64,000 nucleotides of DNA from Pseudomonas sp. S35 (GTDB lineage Bacteria > Pseudomonadota > Gammaproteobacteria > Pseudomonadales > Pseudomonadaceae). Under the pieces are notes generated by a model. The model made no database searches. It was given only the letters and a program-made list of their open reading frames with translations, and was not told where the DNA came from. The stretch spans positions 2,232,001-2,296,000 of the forward strand of contig NZ_CP019431.1 in NCBI RefSeq assembly GCF_009866765.1. Reading direction: 5' to 3'. The stretch's first letter is position 1; each line of letters opens with the position of its first letter. The translations under genes were made by a program, and so were the position numbers. Below are positions 33,163-40,574 of this stretch, piece by piece.

Positions 33163-34329
33163 CTAGGGCGCGTTGCGGCTGTGACGATAGTCGCTGACAG
33201 CCTCGTACACCGCTTTGCGCAAGCGGTTGATACCGCCGATGGGCCGGTGTTCCGCCACGCCAAACCAAGGGTTGAAAGACTGGTTGTCACAGGCCAGGTT
33301 CAGCGCAGGTGTATCGAAATCCTGGGCGGGGATCCGCACCGTGGCCACGCTTTCATACGGCGCGTCGCTTTCCTTCCATTCGATGCTGGTGTCTTCGATC
33401 GGCATGAATTTCTGCGGGTTCTGCCGCTGGATCTGCAATACGAAACAGGCCGGCACGCGGTCGGTAGACAGTTGCTGGCTCAGGGCGCTGCGCAGGAAGT
33501 TCGGCAGATCCTGGTTTTGCTTGGGCAATGCGTATTCCGGGCAGCTCTGTGGGTCGGGCGCGACGCGGAACTTGGCGTTGGCCGCACCGAACTTGTAGGG
33601 CGATACGGAAAAGTAGGTGGTCTGCGTCGGGCTGGCCGGTGCGGGCGCCAGCGTCGCCAGGGCGATGAACAGGTGGCGCACTTGCCAACTGCGCGGGTCG
33701 GCCTTGGGGAAGAACGCCAGGACTTTCTTGCCGTCGGCTTGGGCGCCGATGTTCTGTGCATATTCCGCCACATCGCTGACAAAAAAGTTCGGGTGGCTGA
33801 ACATCACGAAGTCCTGTTCGGCCCGTGCCTGCTGGTCGGCCAACAGTTGTTTACCCGGTACATCGAGCAGCTTGATCGCCATGCCCCGGGCGTCGCGAAT
33901 ACTGTCGAACTGCGGGTAAGCGTTGCCGTTGGACAGCCGCATCATCGCCTGCCAGGTCTTGCCCGGTTCGGCGAACACACCCTGGCGCAACGCCGGGTCA
34001 AGGTCGGCCAGCACACTGACTTCTGCCTTCACGCACCCATGCGCCTTGGCGTGGGCATCGCGCAGGTAACGCGTGCCTTCGCGGTGTTGGTCGACGATGC
34101 GCACAGCGGTCTGAATGATGCCCTGGGTCATCGCCGCTTCACCTGCGGGGATTTGCTCATTGGGCGACACCGGCCCGCTGTGTTGCCAGGCGTACCAGGC
34201 GGTAGCGGCCAGCCAGCCGAGCAAGCCCAGGCCCACCAGCCACATCAAGGTCTTGCCGAGGAATCTACCGATGCGCAGCCACAGGCGGGTGAGCAGGGAC
34301 GGTTGGTCGTATCGAGATCGGATCATCAT
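33163..34329 (-). CDS. Membrane-anchored catalase-family protein
   Basis: 388 residues. One N-terminal membrane helix (about 27-47) is followed by a shortened catalase-like haem domain (RGMAIKLLDVPG, QDFVMFSHPNFFVSD, and NPWFGVAEHRPIGGINRLRKAVYE, where conserved catalase-like positions can be seen). It is shorter than classic catalases (about 480+) and belongs to the catalase-related group. The catalytic His of standard catalases is not obvious at the start of the domain, so activity may be peroxidase-like. It overlaps the upstream cytochrome gene by ATGA (34326-34329), implying that the two work together outside the cytoplasmic membrane. Confidence 0.8.
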   Translation of the reverse strand: MMIRSRYDQPSLLTRLWLRIGRFLGKTLMWLVGLGLLGWLAATAWYAWQHSGPVSPNEQIPAGEAAMTQGIIQTAVRIVDQHREGTRYLRDAHAKAHGCVKAEVSVLADLDPALRQGVFAEPGKTWQAMMRLSNGNAYPQFDSIRDARGMAIKLLDVPGKQLLADQQARAEQDFVMFSHPNFFVSDVAEYAQNIGAQADGKKVLAFFPKADPRSWQVRHLFIALATLAPAPASPTQTTYFSVSPYKFGAANAKFRVAPDPQSCPEYALPKQNQDLPNFLRSALSQQLSTDRVPACFVLQIQRQNPQKFMPIEDTSIEWKESDAPYESVATVRIPAQDFDTPALNLACDNQSFNPWFGVAEHRPIGGINRLRKAVYEAVSDYRHSRNAP

Positions 34330-36134
34330 GGCAGTTGTTGCTCCAGCGGGCCGCCCAGCACTTTGAGGTATTCCAGCAGCGCCCAGCGCTCCTGCGGCAG
34401 CAAGCCGCGGCCGATCACGCCTTTGCCACGTTCACCAGCACGGAATTCGTGGCCGCTGTTGTGGTTGCCGGTGAGTTTGGTATCGAACAGGAATGCATTC
34501 TTGAACGCGTCAGTCTCAAAGCCCAGGTGACGCGGATCGTAGTTGAAAGTGCCTTTATAGAAGCTGGTGCTGCGCTCGTCCTGCGGCGAAAGCAATTGGT
34601 AGATCGTTGGCACTGAACCGTTGTGCAGGAACGGCGGCGTAGCCCAGACACCCGCCAATGGGCGGGCCTTGTAGGCGCGCAGCTCACGCACGCCAATCGG
34701 CAGGCCGTAGCCGTCCAGGCGCGAGCGCTCGGCCGGGGTGACACCGGCGGCGCGGTAGGCGTGGTCTTCGACGAAGGCGGTGACGTAGGCCAGGCCCTTG
34801 GCCACGGACATGTTTTTCAGGTCCAGGGGTTCGGTGGGGGTCGGGTGCAACTGGACATTCAGCTTGGCCAGTTCCGCCGGGTCCCATTGCAGCGCACTGA
34901 GGTCATAGCGCTGGTCGGTAATGTTGCTGGCGGTACCGGGGTCGGTGCCGATGTAGTCCACCGGGAGCATTTTCAGGCTCTGCACCGGGCGGCCACCTGC
35001 CTGGCTGATGGCAGGCACATGGCAGCCAGCGCAGTTCTCGGCGAACAGCGCGCGGCCTTGGGCGGCGAGCGGCTTGTCGATCGCGCCGAGCATGTCTTCG
35101 GGCCAGGTCGGTGGCTTGAGGCGTTGCAGGGTTTCTTCGATCAGGTTGAGGTCGTGTACCCGCACGCTGGAAGGGTAGCGGGCGTCGCCCTGGAGCGGCT
35201 GGCCTGCGCTGTCGAAGAACGTCAGCGTGGCACCCACACCAAGGGCTTCGCCGATGTTACGGGCCATCGGTTGCTGGGCCGAGCCGTTCCACTGCACCCA
35301 GTCGAAGGTCCAGATATCCCACAGTTGTGGGTAGTCTACGGGCGCGTTGGCGACGCGGTAGTTGTCTGGGGAAATGGCGTCGCCAAAGCTGGCGTTGGCG
35401 ATGCGGCCGAAAGCGTCGGTACGCCCAGGGCCTTCTTCGGTGGGGTAGAGGCCGCGGTGGGTATCGTTCCAGGCGACTTTGATGAACTGGTTCAGCGACT
35501 GCTTGAAGTCCAGGCGCAGTTGGTTGCGTTCGGCATCATAGCGATCACCCAGCACCTGGCGGGCGAAGCGCTCGAATTTCCACGGGTTGTAGTAGGTCGC
35601 GGCGAGGCTGGCAACCAAGGCCTGGCCGAAACTGCCGCCACGCAAGGTCGGCACGCTGGAGGGCAGCACATGCTGGGCCGAACCGCCGTCGATACGCAGG
35701 GCCTGGCCTTTGAAATGCAGCTCGCCGGTATGGCAGGCGGCGCAGGTGATGTCCAGGTATTCAACATTGTTGCCGGAGTTTTTGTGGCGGGCAAAACCTA
35801 CTGGCAGGTTGCCGGGGTTTTGCGTCGTGGGTACTTGTTTCGGGTCGACCAGGAAGCCGAAGCGCGCCAGGTAGTCGGGCGCGGCAAAACGACGCTCGGA
35901 GAACGGCAGTTCCAGCGCGGTGAACCAGTCGTAATGCAGGCCTTTTACCTGGGTGCCCTGGGGCGTGAAGTAATAGGTCTGACGGTCAGCGGCACTCCAT
36001 TGGTCCTGGTAGTGCACCTGCTCCACGGGCACATAGTCCGGCAGCTTGGGGTTGAGGGTGTAGTAGATCACCACGGCCAGGATCAGGCCCAGCATGGCAA
36101 TTATCAGGAGTAATACACGGGAAAAAATGCGCAA
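34326..36134 (-). CDS. Di-haem cytochrome c (peroxidase-like), membrane anchored
   Basis: 602 residues. An N-terminal hydrophobic helix (about 6-26) acts as uncleaved signal/anchor. Two haem c motifs are visible: CAACH near residue 131 and CAGCH near 367, with candidate distal Met ligands later. It is much longer than CcpA-type peroxidases (about 320-340). The FLHNGSVPTIYQLL motif near the C-terminus is shared with di-haem peroxidase/MauG-like proteins. The start is a TTG with AAGGAT upstream. The adjoining catalase-family gene suggests a shared role in peroxide removal or an oxidase reaction. Confidence 0.83.
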   Translation of the reverse strand: MRIFSRVLLLIIAMLGLILAVVIYYTLNPKLPDYVPVEQVHYQDQWSAADRQTYYFTPQGTQVKGLHYDWFTALELPFSERRFAAPDYLARFGFLVDPKQVPTTQNPGNLPVGFARHKNSGNNVEYLDITCAACHTGELHFKGQALRIDGGSAQHVLPSSVPTLRGGSFGQALVASLAATYYNPWKFERFARQVLGDRYDAERNQLRLDFKQSLNQFIKVAWNDTHRGLYPTEEGPGRTDAFGRIANASFGDAISPDNYRVANAPVDYPQLWDIWTFDWVQWNGSAQQPMARNIGEALGVGATLTFFDSAGQPLQGDARYPSSVRVHDLNLIEETLQRLKPPTWPEDMLGAIDKPLAAQGRALFAENCAGCHVPAISQAGGRPVQSLKMLPVDYIGTDPGTASNITDQRYDLSALQWDPAELAKLNVQLHPTPTEPLDLKNMSVAKGLAYVTAFVEDHAYRAAGVTPAERSRLDGYGLPIGVRELRAYKARPLAGVWATPPFLHNGSVPTIYQLLSPQDERSTSFYKGTFNYDPRHLGFETDAFKNAFLFDTKLTGNHNSGHEFRAGERGKGVIGRGLLPQERWALLEYLKVLGGPLEQQLP

Positions 36135-36381
36135 GATAACTATCCTTGTCGAGTTGTCGCGATGTTATGCCACTGTGCCACGAGTGCGGCAAGTGGCCAT
36201 GAGCTTGGTGAGAGGCGGTCCCGCGATCCTTCGCGGGCCTGCATCATGAATGAAAATGCTTTTAAACACGTGAACTTATCAGAAGTTTCCTGCTCACATG
36301 CCGGTAGCCATTGGTCGTGGCCGCCTGATAAGCTCGCGACTTTATTCGAATGCCCTATTGGCGCATGAACAAGGAAATAGC

Positions 36382-37113
36382 ATGAAACAGCATCGGTTGG
36401 CGGCGGCGGTGGCCCTGGTTAGCCTGGTACTTGCGGGTTGTGATTCGCAGACCAGCGTAGAGCTGAAAACCCCGGCGCAGAAAGCTTCCTACGGCATCGG
36501 CCTGAACATGGGCAAAAGCCTTGCCCAAGAAGGCATGGATGATCTGGATTCCAAGGCTGTAGCCCAGGGCATCGAAGATGCCGTTGGCAAGAAAGAGCAG
36601 AAGCTCAAAGACGACGAACTGGTTGAAGCGTTTGCCGCACTGCAAAAGCGTGCTGAAGAACGCATGACCAAAATGAGCGAAGAGTCGGCAACCGCCGGCA
36701 AGAAATTCCTCGAAGACAACGCCAAGAAAGACGGCGTTGTCACCACCGCTTCCGGTCTGCAGTACAAGATCACCAAGAAAGCCGACGGCGCACAGCCTAA
36801 GCCGACTGACGTGGTGACGGTTCACTACACCGGCAAGCTCACCAACGGCACCACCTTTGACAGCTCCGTGGATCGCGGTAGCCCGATTGACCTGCCGGTC
36901 AGCGGCGTGATCCCAGGTTGGGTCGAAGGCCTGCAACTGATGCACGTCGGCGAGAAGGTCGAGTTGTATATCCCGTCCGACCTGGCCTACGGTGCCCAGA
37001 GCCCGAGCCCGGCGATTCCAGCCAACTCGGTGCTGGTCTTCGACCTGGAACTGTTGGCCATCAAGGACCCAGCCAAGGCTGAAGCCCCTGAAGCCCCAGC
37101 CGCCAAGAAGTAG
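36382..37113 (+). CDS. FKBP-type peptidyl-prolyl isomerase lipoprotein (Mip/FkpA-like)
   Basis: 243 residues. A lipoprotein signal ends in LVLAGC (Cys22 would be lipidated; +2 Asp suggests retention in the inner membrane). A helical dimerisation domain covers about 30-125 (YGIGLNMGKSLAQEG...). The FKBP domain lies at about 140-230 with VHYTGKLTNGTTFDSS, IPGWVEGLQLMHVGEKVELYIPSDLAYG and the final VFDLELL. An Ala/Pro/Lys tail ends the protein. It catalyses proline isomerisation for folding of envelope proteins. The ATG at 36382 has AAGGA upstream. Confidence 0.93.
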   Translation: MKQHRLAAAVALVSLVLAGCDSQTSVELKTPAQKASYGIGLNMGKSLAQEGMDDLDSKAVAQGIEDAVGKKEQKLKDDELVEAFAALQKRAEERMTKMSEESATAGKKFLEDNAKKDGVVTTASGLQYKITKKADGAQPKPTDVVTVHYTGKLTNGTTFDSSVDRGSPIDLPVSGVIPGWVEGLQLMHVGEKVELYIPSDLAYGAQSPSPAIPANSVLVFDLELLAIKDPAKAEAPEAPAAKK

Positions 37114-37130
37114 TCGGCGCCTGAACACGC

Positions 37131-37160
37131 AACGCCCCGTTTCGACGGGGCGTTGTTGTT
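37131..37160 (+). terminator. Terminator of the FKBP lipoprotein gene
   Basis: AACGCCCCGT/ACGGGGCGTT stem with 4-nt loop, then TGTTGTTT, 18 bp after the stop. Confidence 0.8.
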
Positions 37161-37376
37161 TCTGCGACTTGAATCCTTCTGCCCGCTCACTACATAGATC
37201 CAAACGAACGTCCGGGGTGAGCGACAGTCTGATATAAGACTCGAGCACGGGTAGCCATACATCAACGCCAAGTCAATGAAATCTTGGGTTTTTTTGATGT
37301 GCGCAAAAAACGCCCGATTTGACTGAAAGCCTTGTAAACCGTGGCTTTCAGCCGGTAAAACAGGCTCTGTTCACAA

Positions 37377-37403
37377 GGTTATCCACAATTTGTGTGGATA
37401 ACC
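37377..37403. other. Inverted pair of perfect DnaA boxes forming a hairpin
   Basis: TTATCCACA (37379-37387) and its complement TGTGGATAA (37393-37401) are both consensus DnaA boxes. With flanking GG/CC they make an 11-bp stem with a 5-nt loop, 28 bp before the DUF1232 gene. It is not followed by a long T-run, so it is not a typical terminator. Confidence 0.65.
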
Positions 37404-37431
37404 TTTCTGTTTGATGGAACTGGAGTGACAG

Positions 37432-37887
37432 ATGAAACCACCCTTCAATTTCACCCGCTTCCTGCCCATGGCTGCACGCTTGCTGGGCCGTGGGCGTCTG
37501 CCGACCTTGCTGTTTGCTGTCGCCGCCAAGGGCTCAAGCCAGGGCAACCGCCTGGGCAAGCTCAAGGATGATTTCAAACTGCTTCAAGCCCTGTGCCTGG
37601 CGTACTGGCGGGGTGAATACCGCGCGATCAGCCCCAAGGCATTGATCTCGGTGGTGGCGGGGTTGATGTACTTCCTGAGCCCGATTGATGCGATCCCGGA
37701 CTTTATTCCCATGTTTGGCATGCTCGATGACATCGCGGTACTGGCGTGGGTCATGAAGACCCTGGACGGCGAACTAAGCGCCTTTCGTGCCTGGCGTGAC
37801 GCCCTGCGTCCGGAAAAACTAGCGGTGGTTGAGCGCCTGCCTGCGACACCAGCCTTGCTGGCCAAGGAAAATCCGCGAAAAAACTGA
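37432..37887 (+). CDS. DUF1232 (YkvA-like) membrane protein
   Basis: 151 residues. The DUF1232 core lies at about 60-110: YRAISPKALISVVAGLMYFLSPIDAIPDFIPMFGMLDDIAVLAWV, with the diagnostic YxLSPIDxIPD and LDD features and one to two hydrophobic helices. Function of the family is unknown. A basic N-terminus (RLLGRGRLPTLLFA) precedes it. GGAG lies just upstream of ATG 37432. The nearby inverted DnaA boxes are the only candidate regulatory element noticed. Confidence 0.82.
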   Translation: MKPPFNFTRFLPMAARLLGRGRLPTLLFAVAAKGSSQGNRLGKLKDDFKLLQALCLAYWRGEYRAISPKALISVVAGLMYFLSPIDAIPDFIPMFGMLDDIAVLAWVMKTLDGELSAFRAWRDALRPEKLAVVERLPATPALLAKENPRKN

Positions 37888-37983
37888 CGGCGCGACTATC
37901 CCCCTGCGACCTTTGTGGCTGTTAGGATTACACTCCTAAGGAAAGAGCTTACTTAGTGAGTGTTGTTATCCTACGGGGCAGTC

Positions 37984-38322
37984 ATGGATATTCAGATAAT
38001 TTCACGCAATGGCGAACCCGAATACGCGGTGTTGCCATGGGATCAGTACCAGGCGCTGCTAAAAGCTGCCGGTCAGCAACAGCCTACACAAGCACCTTCT
38101 CCTACTGTCCAAGCCACGCCCGAGCACGCTCTGCGCCCGCTCACGGACCTGCGTGGCTTGCGTGAAGCCAAGGGCCTGGCGATCGAGACCCTCGCGCGTA
38201 CCGTGGGCATCAGCCCCTCGTATCTCGGATTGATCGAAAGTGGTGAACGTCAGCCGGATGCTGCGATCCGCCGCAGCCTGGCCTGGGAATTTGGCGTTGC
38301 AGGTTGGAGGGATGAATCTTGA
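37984..38322 (+). CDS. XRE-family HTH regulator
   Basis: 112 residues. Residues 1-30 (MDIQIISRNGEPEYAVLPWDQYQALL) resemble the DNA-binding start of small antitoxins. Residues about 56-105 are a Cro/C1 HTH: LRGLREAKGLAIETLARTVGISPSYLGLIESGERQP. Its stop overlaps the TTG start of the next gene (TTGA), with GGAGG placed to serve that start, so the two are translationally coupled. The pair has the size and layout of a regulator plus effector, possibly a toxin-antitoxin-like unit, though no toxin fold is recognised. Confidence 0.85.
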   Translation: MDIQIISRNGEPEYAVLPWDQYQALLKAAGQQQPTQAPSPTVQATPEHALRPLTDLRGLREAKGLAIETLARTVGISPSYLGLIESGERQPDAAIRRSLAWEFGVAGWRDES

Positions 38323-38690
38323 GCCTACGTATCAGCCGTCATCATTGGGATGGGCTTCTCAACGAACTGGACCAGGCGCGCCGCCAGCGCCATTTGCTGA
38401 CCTATCGTGCGTTGTTGGAGCGTTTGCAATTTCCTACGCCGGCGATGCAAACCCTGGCCGCTGCTCTGGAGCATCTGGCGGCACTGGACGCCAAGGCCGA
38501 GCAGCCGTTGCGCAGCTCGCTGGTGATCAGCCAGGGCGCGAGCCGTCTGCCGCGCACCGGTTTTTTTGAATGCGTGGAGCGCCTGGGGCGCTTCAGCGGG
38601 CCCTCCGATGGCGTGGCTGCCGCATCATGGCACGCCTCGGAAGTGGTACGGGTATTTGAATACCAATACCCGGAGTCTGCCGAGGCTTAG
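38319..38690 (+). CDS. Hypothetical protein coupled to an XRE regulator
   Basis: 123 residues, start TTG at 38319 with GGAGG 8 nt upstream (inside the XRE gene). The first 70 residues are helical and basic (LDQARRQRHLLTYRALLERLQFP), with a winged-helix-like feel; the second half (SLVISQGASRLPRTGFFECVERLGRF) is beta/loop. No signal peptide or membrane segment. I do not recognise the family. The stop overlaps the convergent EAL-GGDEF stop by 4 nt. Confidence 0.75.
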   Translation: MSLRISRHHWDGLLNELDQARRQRHLLTYRALLERLQFPTPAMQTLAAALEHLAALDAKAEQPLRSSLVISQGASRLPRTGFFECVERLGRFSGPSDGVAAASWHASEVVRVFEYQYPESAEA

Positions 38691-40456
38691 AGAGCCTGGG
38701 CCAGGATCTCCAGGCTGTCGATGACGTGGATGCTGTAGCCGACCACATCCTTGGCATGGTGCTTGGCTTGCGACGCTAGTTCTGCCAATTGGCTGGCATC
38801 GAGTTGTCCACAGGCCTGTGGATATAAATGCACCACCCCGATCGAAAGCGACAGCAGTGCAAACTCCTGGCGCACGCCCTGGCGGTTCAACGCCACGAAG
38901 CAGCCGGCCTCGAGGTGTTCTGCGCGGTAGAAGCGCCGGCATTGGGTGTGGAAGTCATCGAGCAGTTGGTTGAGCCGCTTGCGCCAATCCTGTGGCCCCA
39001 GCACCAGCAAAAAATCATCGCCGCCGATATGTCCGACAAAGTCTCGGCTGGGGTCCACCCGGTCGTTCAGGCATTGCGCCAGGCACAGCAATACCTCGTC
39101 CCCACGCCCGTAGCCGTAGATGTCGTTGAACGGTTTGAAGCTGTCGATATCCACGTAGCAGATCACCGATTCCCGTTGTTGCTGCAACAGGCGTGTAAGG
39201 CATTGCTGGATTGGTACGTTGCCGGGCAGCAGGGTCAACGGGTTGGCATAGCGGGCCTGCTGGATCTTCAGCTCAGTGATCAGCTTGAGCACATCGATCA
39301 CCCGGCCCAGGCCCAGGTAGTCGCCATTGAGGGTGATGATGAAGTCTTCTTCGATGCGTTGCCGTGCGCGGCTGGTGAGCAGGCGGCTGACCTGTTGCAG
39401 GGACTGGCTCAACTCCACCGCCAGAAAGTCGATGCTCATCAAGCGGCTGATGGGCTTGCGCGCAAACAAGTCGGTGGCGAACGGCTTGAGCAGCGCGTCC
39501 GACAGTGAATGCCGATGGACGATGCCCACCGGTTGCCCACGCCCATCCAAAACCGCCAGGGAGTTGAGATTGGCCTGTCGACGGAACGCCTCCAGCACTT
39601 GGGCCGTAGCGGTGTCCTGGTCCACGGCCGGTTGCTCGTTGAGCAGGGCGCTGAGGTCGCTGCCTTCGTCGTTGAGCGTCACGCTCGACTGGTCAGGCTT
39701 GGGCAGCATCAGCCGTGCTTCCTGCGGCGGATGTTCTTGTGGACGGCAAAGCAGGTAGCCCTGTACCAGATCGACGCCCATTTCCGTCAGCACCGCCAGC
39801 TCTTCCGGCAGTTCGATCCCTTCGGCAATCACCTGCGCACGAGACGCCCTGGCGATTTGCAGGATCGAGCCGACAAACTCGCGCTTGAGTGCATCCTGGT
39901 GAATGCCATCGATAAAGTGCCGGTCGATCTTCACGTAATCCGGGCGCAACTCCGACCACAAGCGCAGGCTGGAGTAGCCGGCGCCCAAATCGTCCAGGGC
40001 AATTGAGAACCCCATGTTGCGGTAGTGATGCAGGGCGGTTTGCAGCAGGTCGAAATCGTCGGTGGGGGTTTGCTCGGTGAGTTCGATCACCACCTGGCTC
40101 GGCGGGATGCCGAAGTCGCGCAGCAGTTGCAGGGTGCGGCCCGGTTGGTGCGCTGTTTCCAGCAAGGACTCTGGCGAGATATTCAGGAACAGCTTGCCCG
40201 CAAGTTTTTGCTCGCTGAAGCGTCGACACGCGCTTTCGCGGCAGGCCATTTCCAGTTCGCTGAGGCGCCCGGCATGGCGGGCCACGGAGAACAAGGCGAC
40301 GGGGGAGTGCAGCGGGCTGTTGGACGGGCCACGGCTAAGGGCCTCGTAGCCGAGGATGCGCCGCTCGGACAGACAGATGATCGGTTGGAACAGGCTGTGC
40401 AAGCTGCCTTGAGCCAGGATAGAGCCCAATGCACTCAGCTGTTCGGTCATGGTCAT
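38687..40456 (-). CDS. EAL-CBS-GGDEF cyclic-di-GMP signalling protein
   Basis: 589 residues. The EAL phosphodiesterase domain (about 15-250) has the YEALSRG, ISPE, ELTEQ and DDLGAGYSS motifs, so metal and catalytic residues look intact. A CBS pair (about 275-410) carries AVLDGRGQPVGIVHR. A C-terminal GGDEF domain (about 425-580) reads GGDDF instead of GGDEF. Probably mainly a phosphodiesterase, with the GGDDF half weak or regulatory. It matches the gene next to prc/algO in other pseudomonads. ATG 40456 is used, because the frame start at 40510 lies in the prc terminator. Confidence 0.9.
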   Translation of the reverse strand: MTMTEQLSALGSILAQGSLHSLFQPIICLSERRILGYEALSRGPSNSPLHSPVALFSVARHAGRLSELEMACRESACRRFSEQKLAGKLFLNISPESLLETAHQPGRTLQLLRDFGIPPSQVVIELTEQTPTDDFDLLQTALHHYRNMGFSIALDDLGAGYSSLRLWSELRPDYVKIDRHFIDGIHQDALKREFVGSILQIARASRAQVIAEGIELPEELAVLTEMGVDLVQGYLLCRPQEHPPQEARLMLPKPDQSSVTLNDEGSDLSALLNEQPAVDQDTATAQVLEAFRRQANLNSLAVLDGRGQPVGIVHRHSLSDALLKPFATDLFARKPISRLMSIDFLAVELSQSLQQVSRLLTSRARQRIEEDFIITLNGDYLGLGRVIDVLKLITELKIQQARYANPLTLLPGNVPIQQCLTRLLQQQRESVICYVDIDSFKPFNDIYGYGRGDEVLLCLAQCLNDRVDPSRDFVGHIGGDDFLLVLGPQDWRKRLNQLLDDFHTQCRRFYRAEHLEAGCFVALNRQGVRQEFALLSLSIGVVHLYPQACGQLDASQLAELASQAKHHAKDVVGYSIHVIDSLEILAQAL

Positions 40457-40469
40457 GGCGATCTCGATC

Positions 40470-40506
40470 GAAAAAAAAGGACCGTAGGCGTTGAGCCTAC
40501 GGTCCT
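40470..40506 (-). terminator. prc terminator
   Basis: A 12-bp stem AGGACCGTAGGC/GCCTACGGTCCT (40478-40489, 40495-40506) then eight Us on the minus strand. It lies directly upstream of the EAL-GGDEF start, so that gene needs its own promoter or read-through. Confidence 0.88.
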
Positions 40507-40574
40507 TCATTTCACGACAGAATGATGTCTATATGATGACACTCTGCAGAGGGATCACATTAAATCGCCATCAT

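Noticed and set aside
33103..34530. 475-codon plus-strand ORF
   Set aside because: Antisense to the catalase-family and cytochrome genes, both of which have clear motifs.
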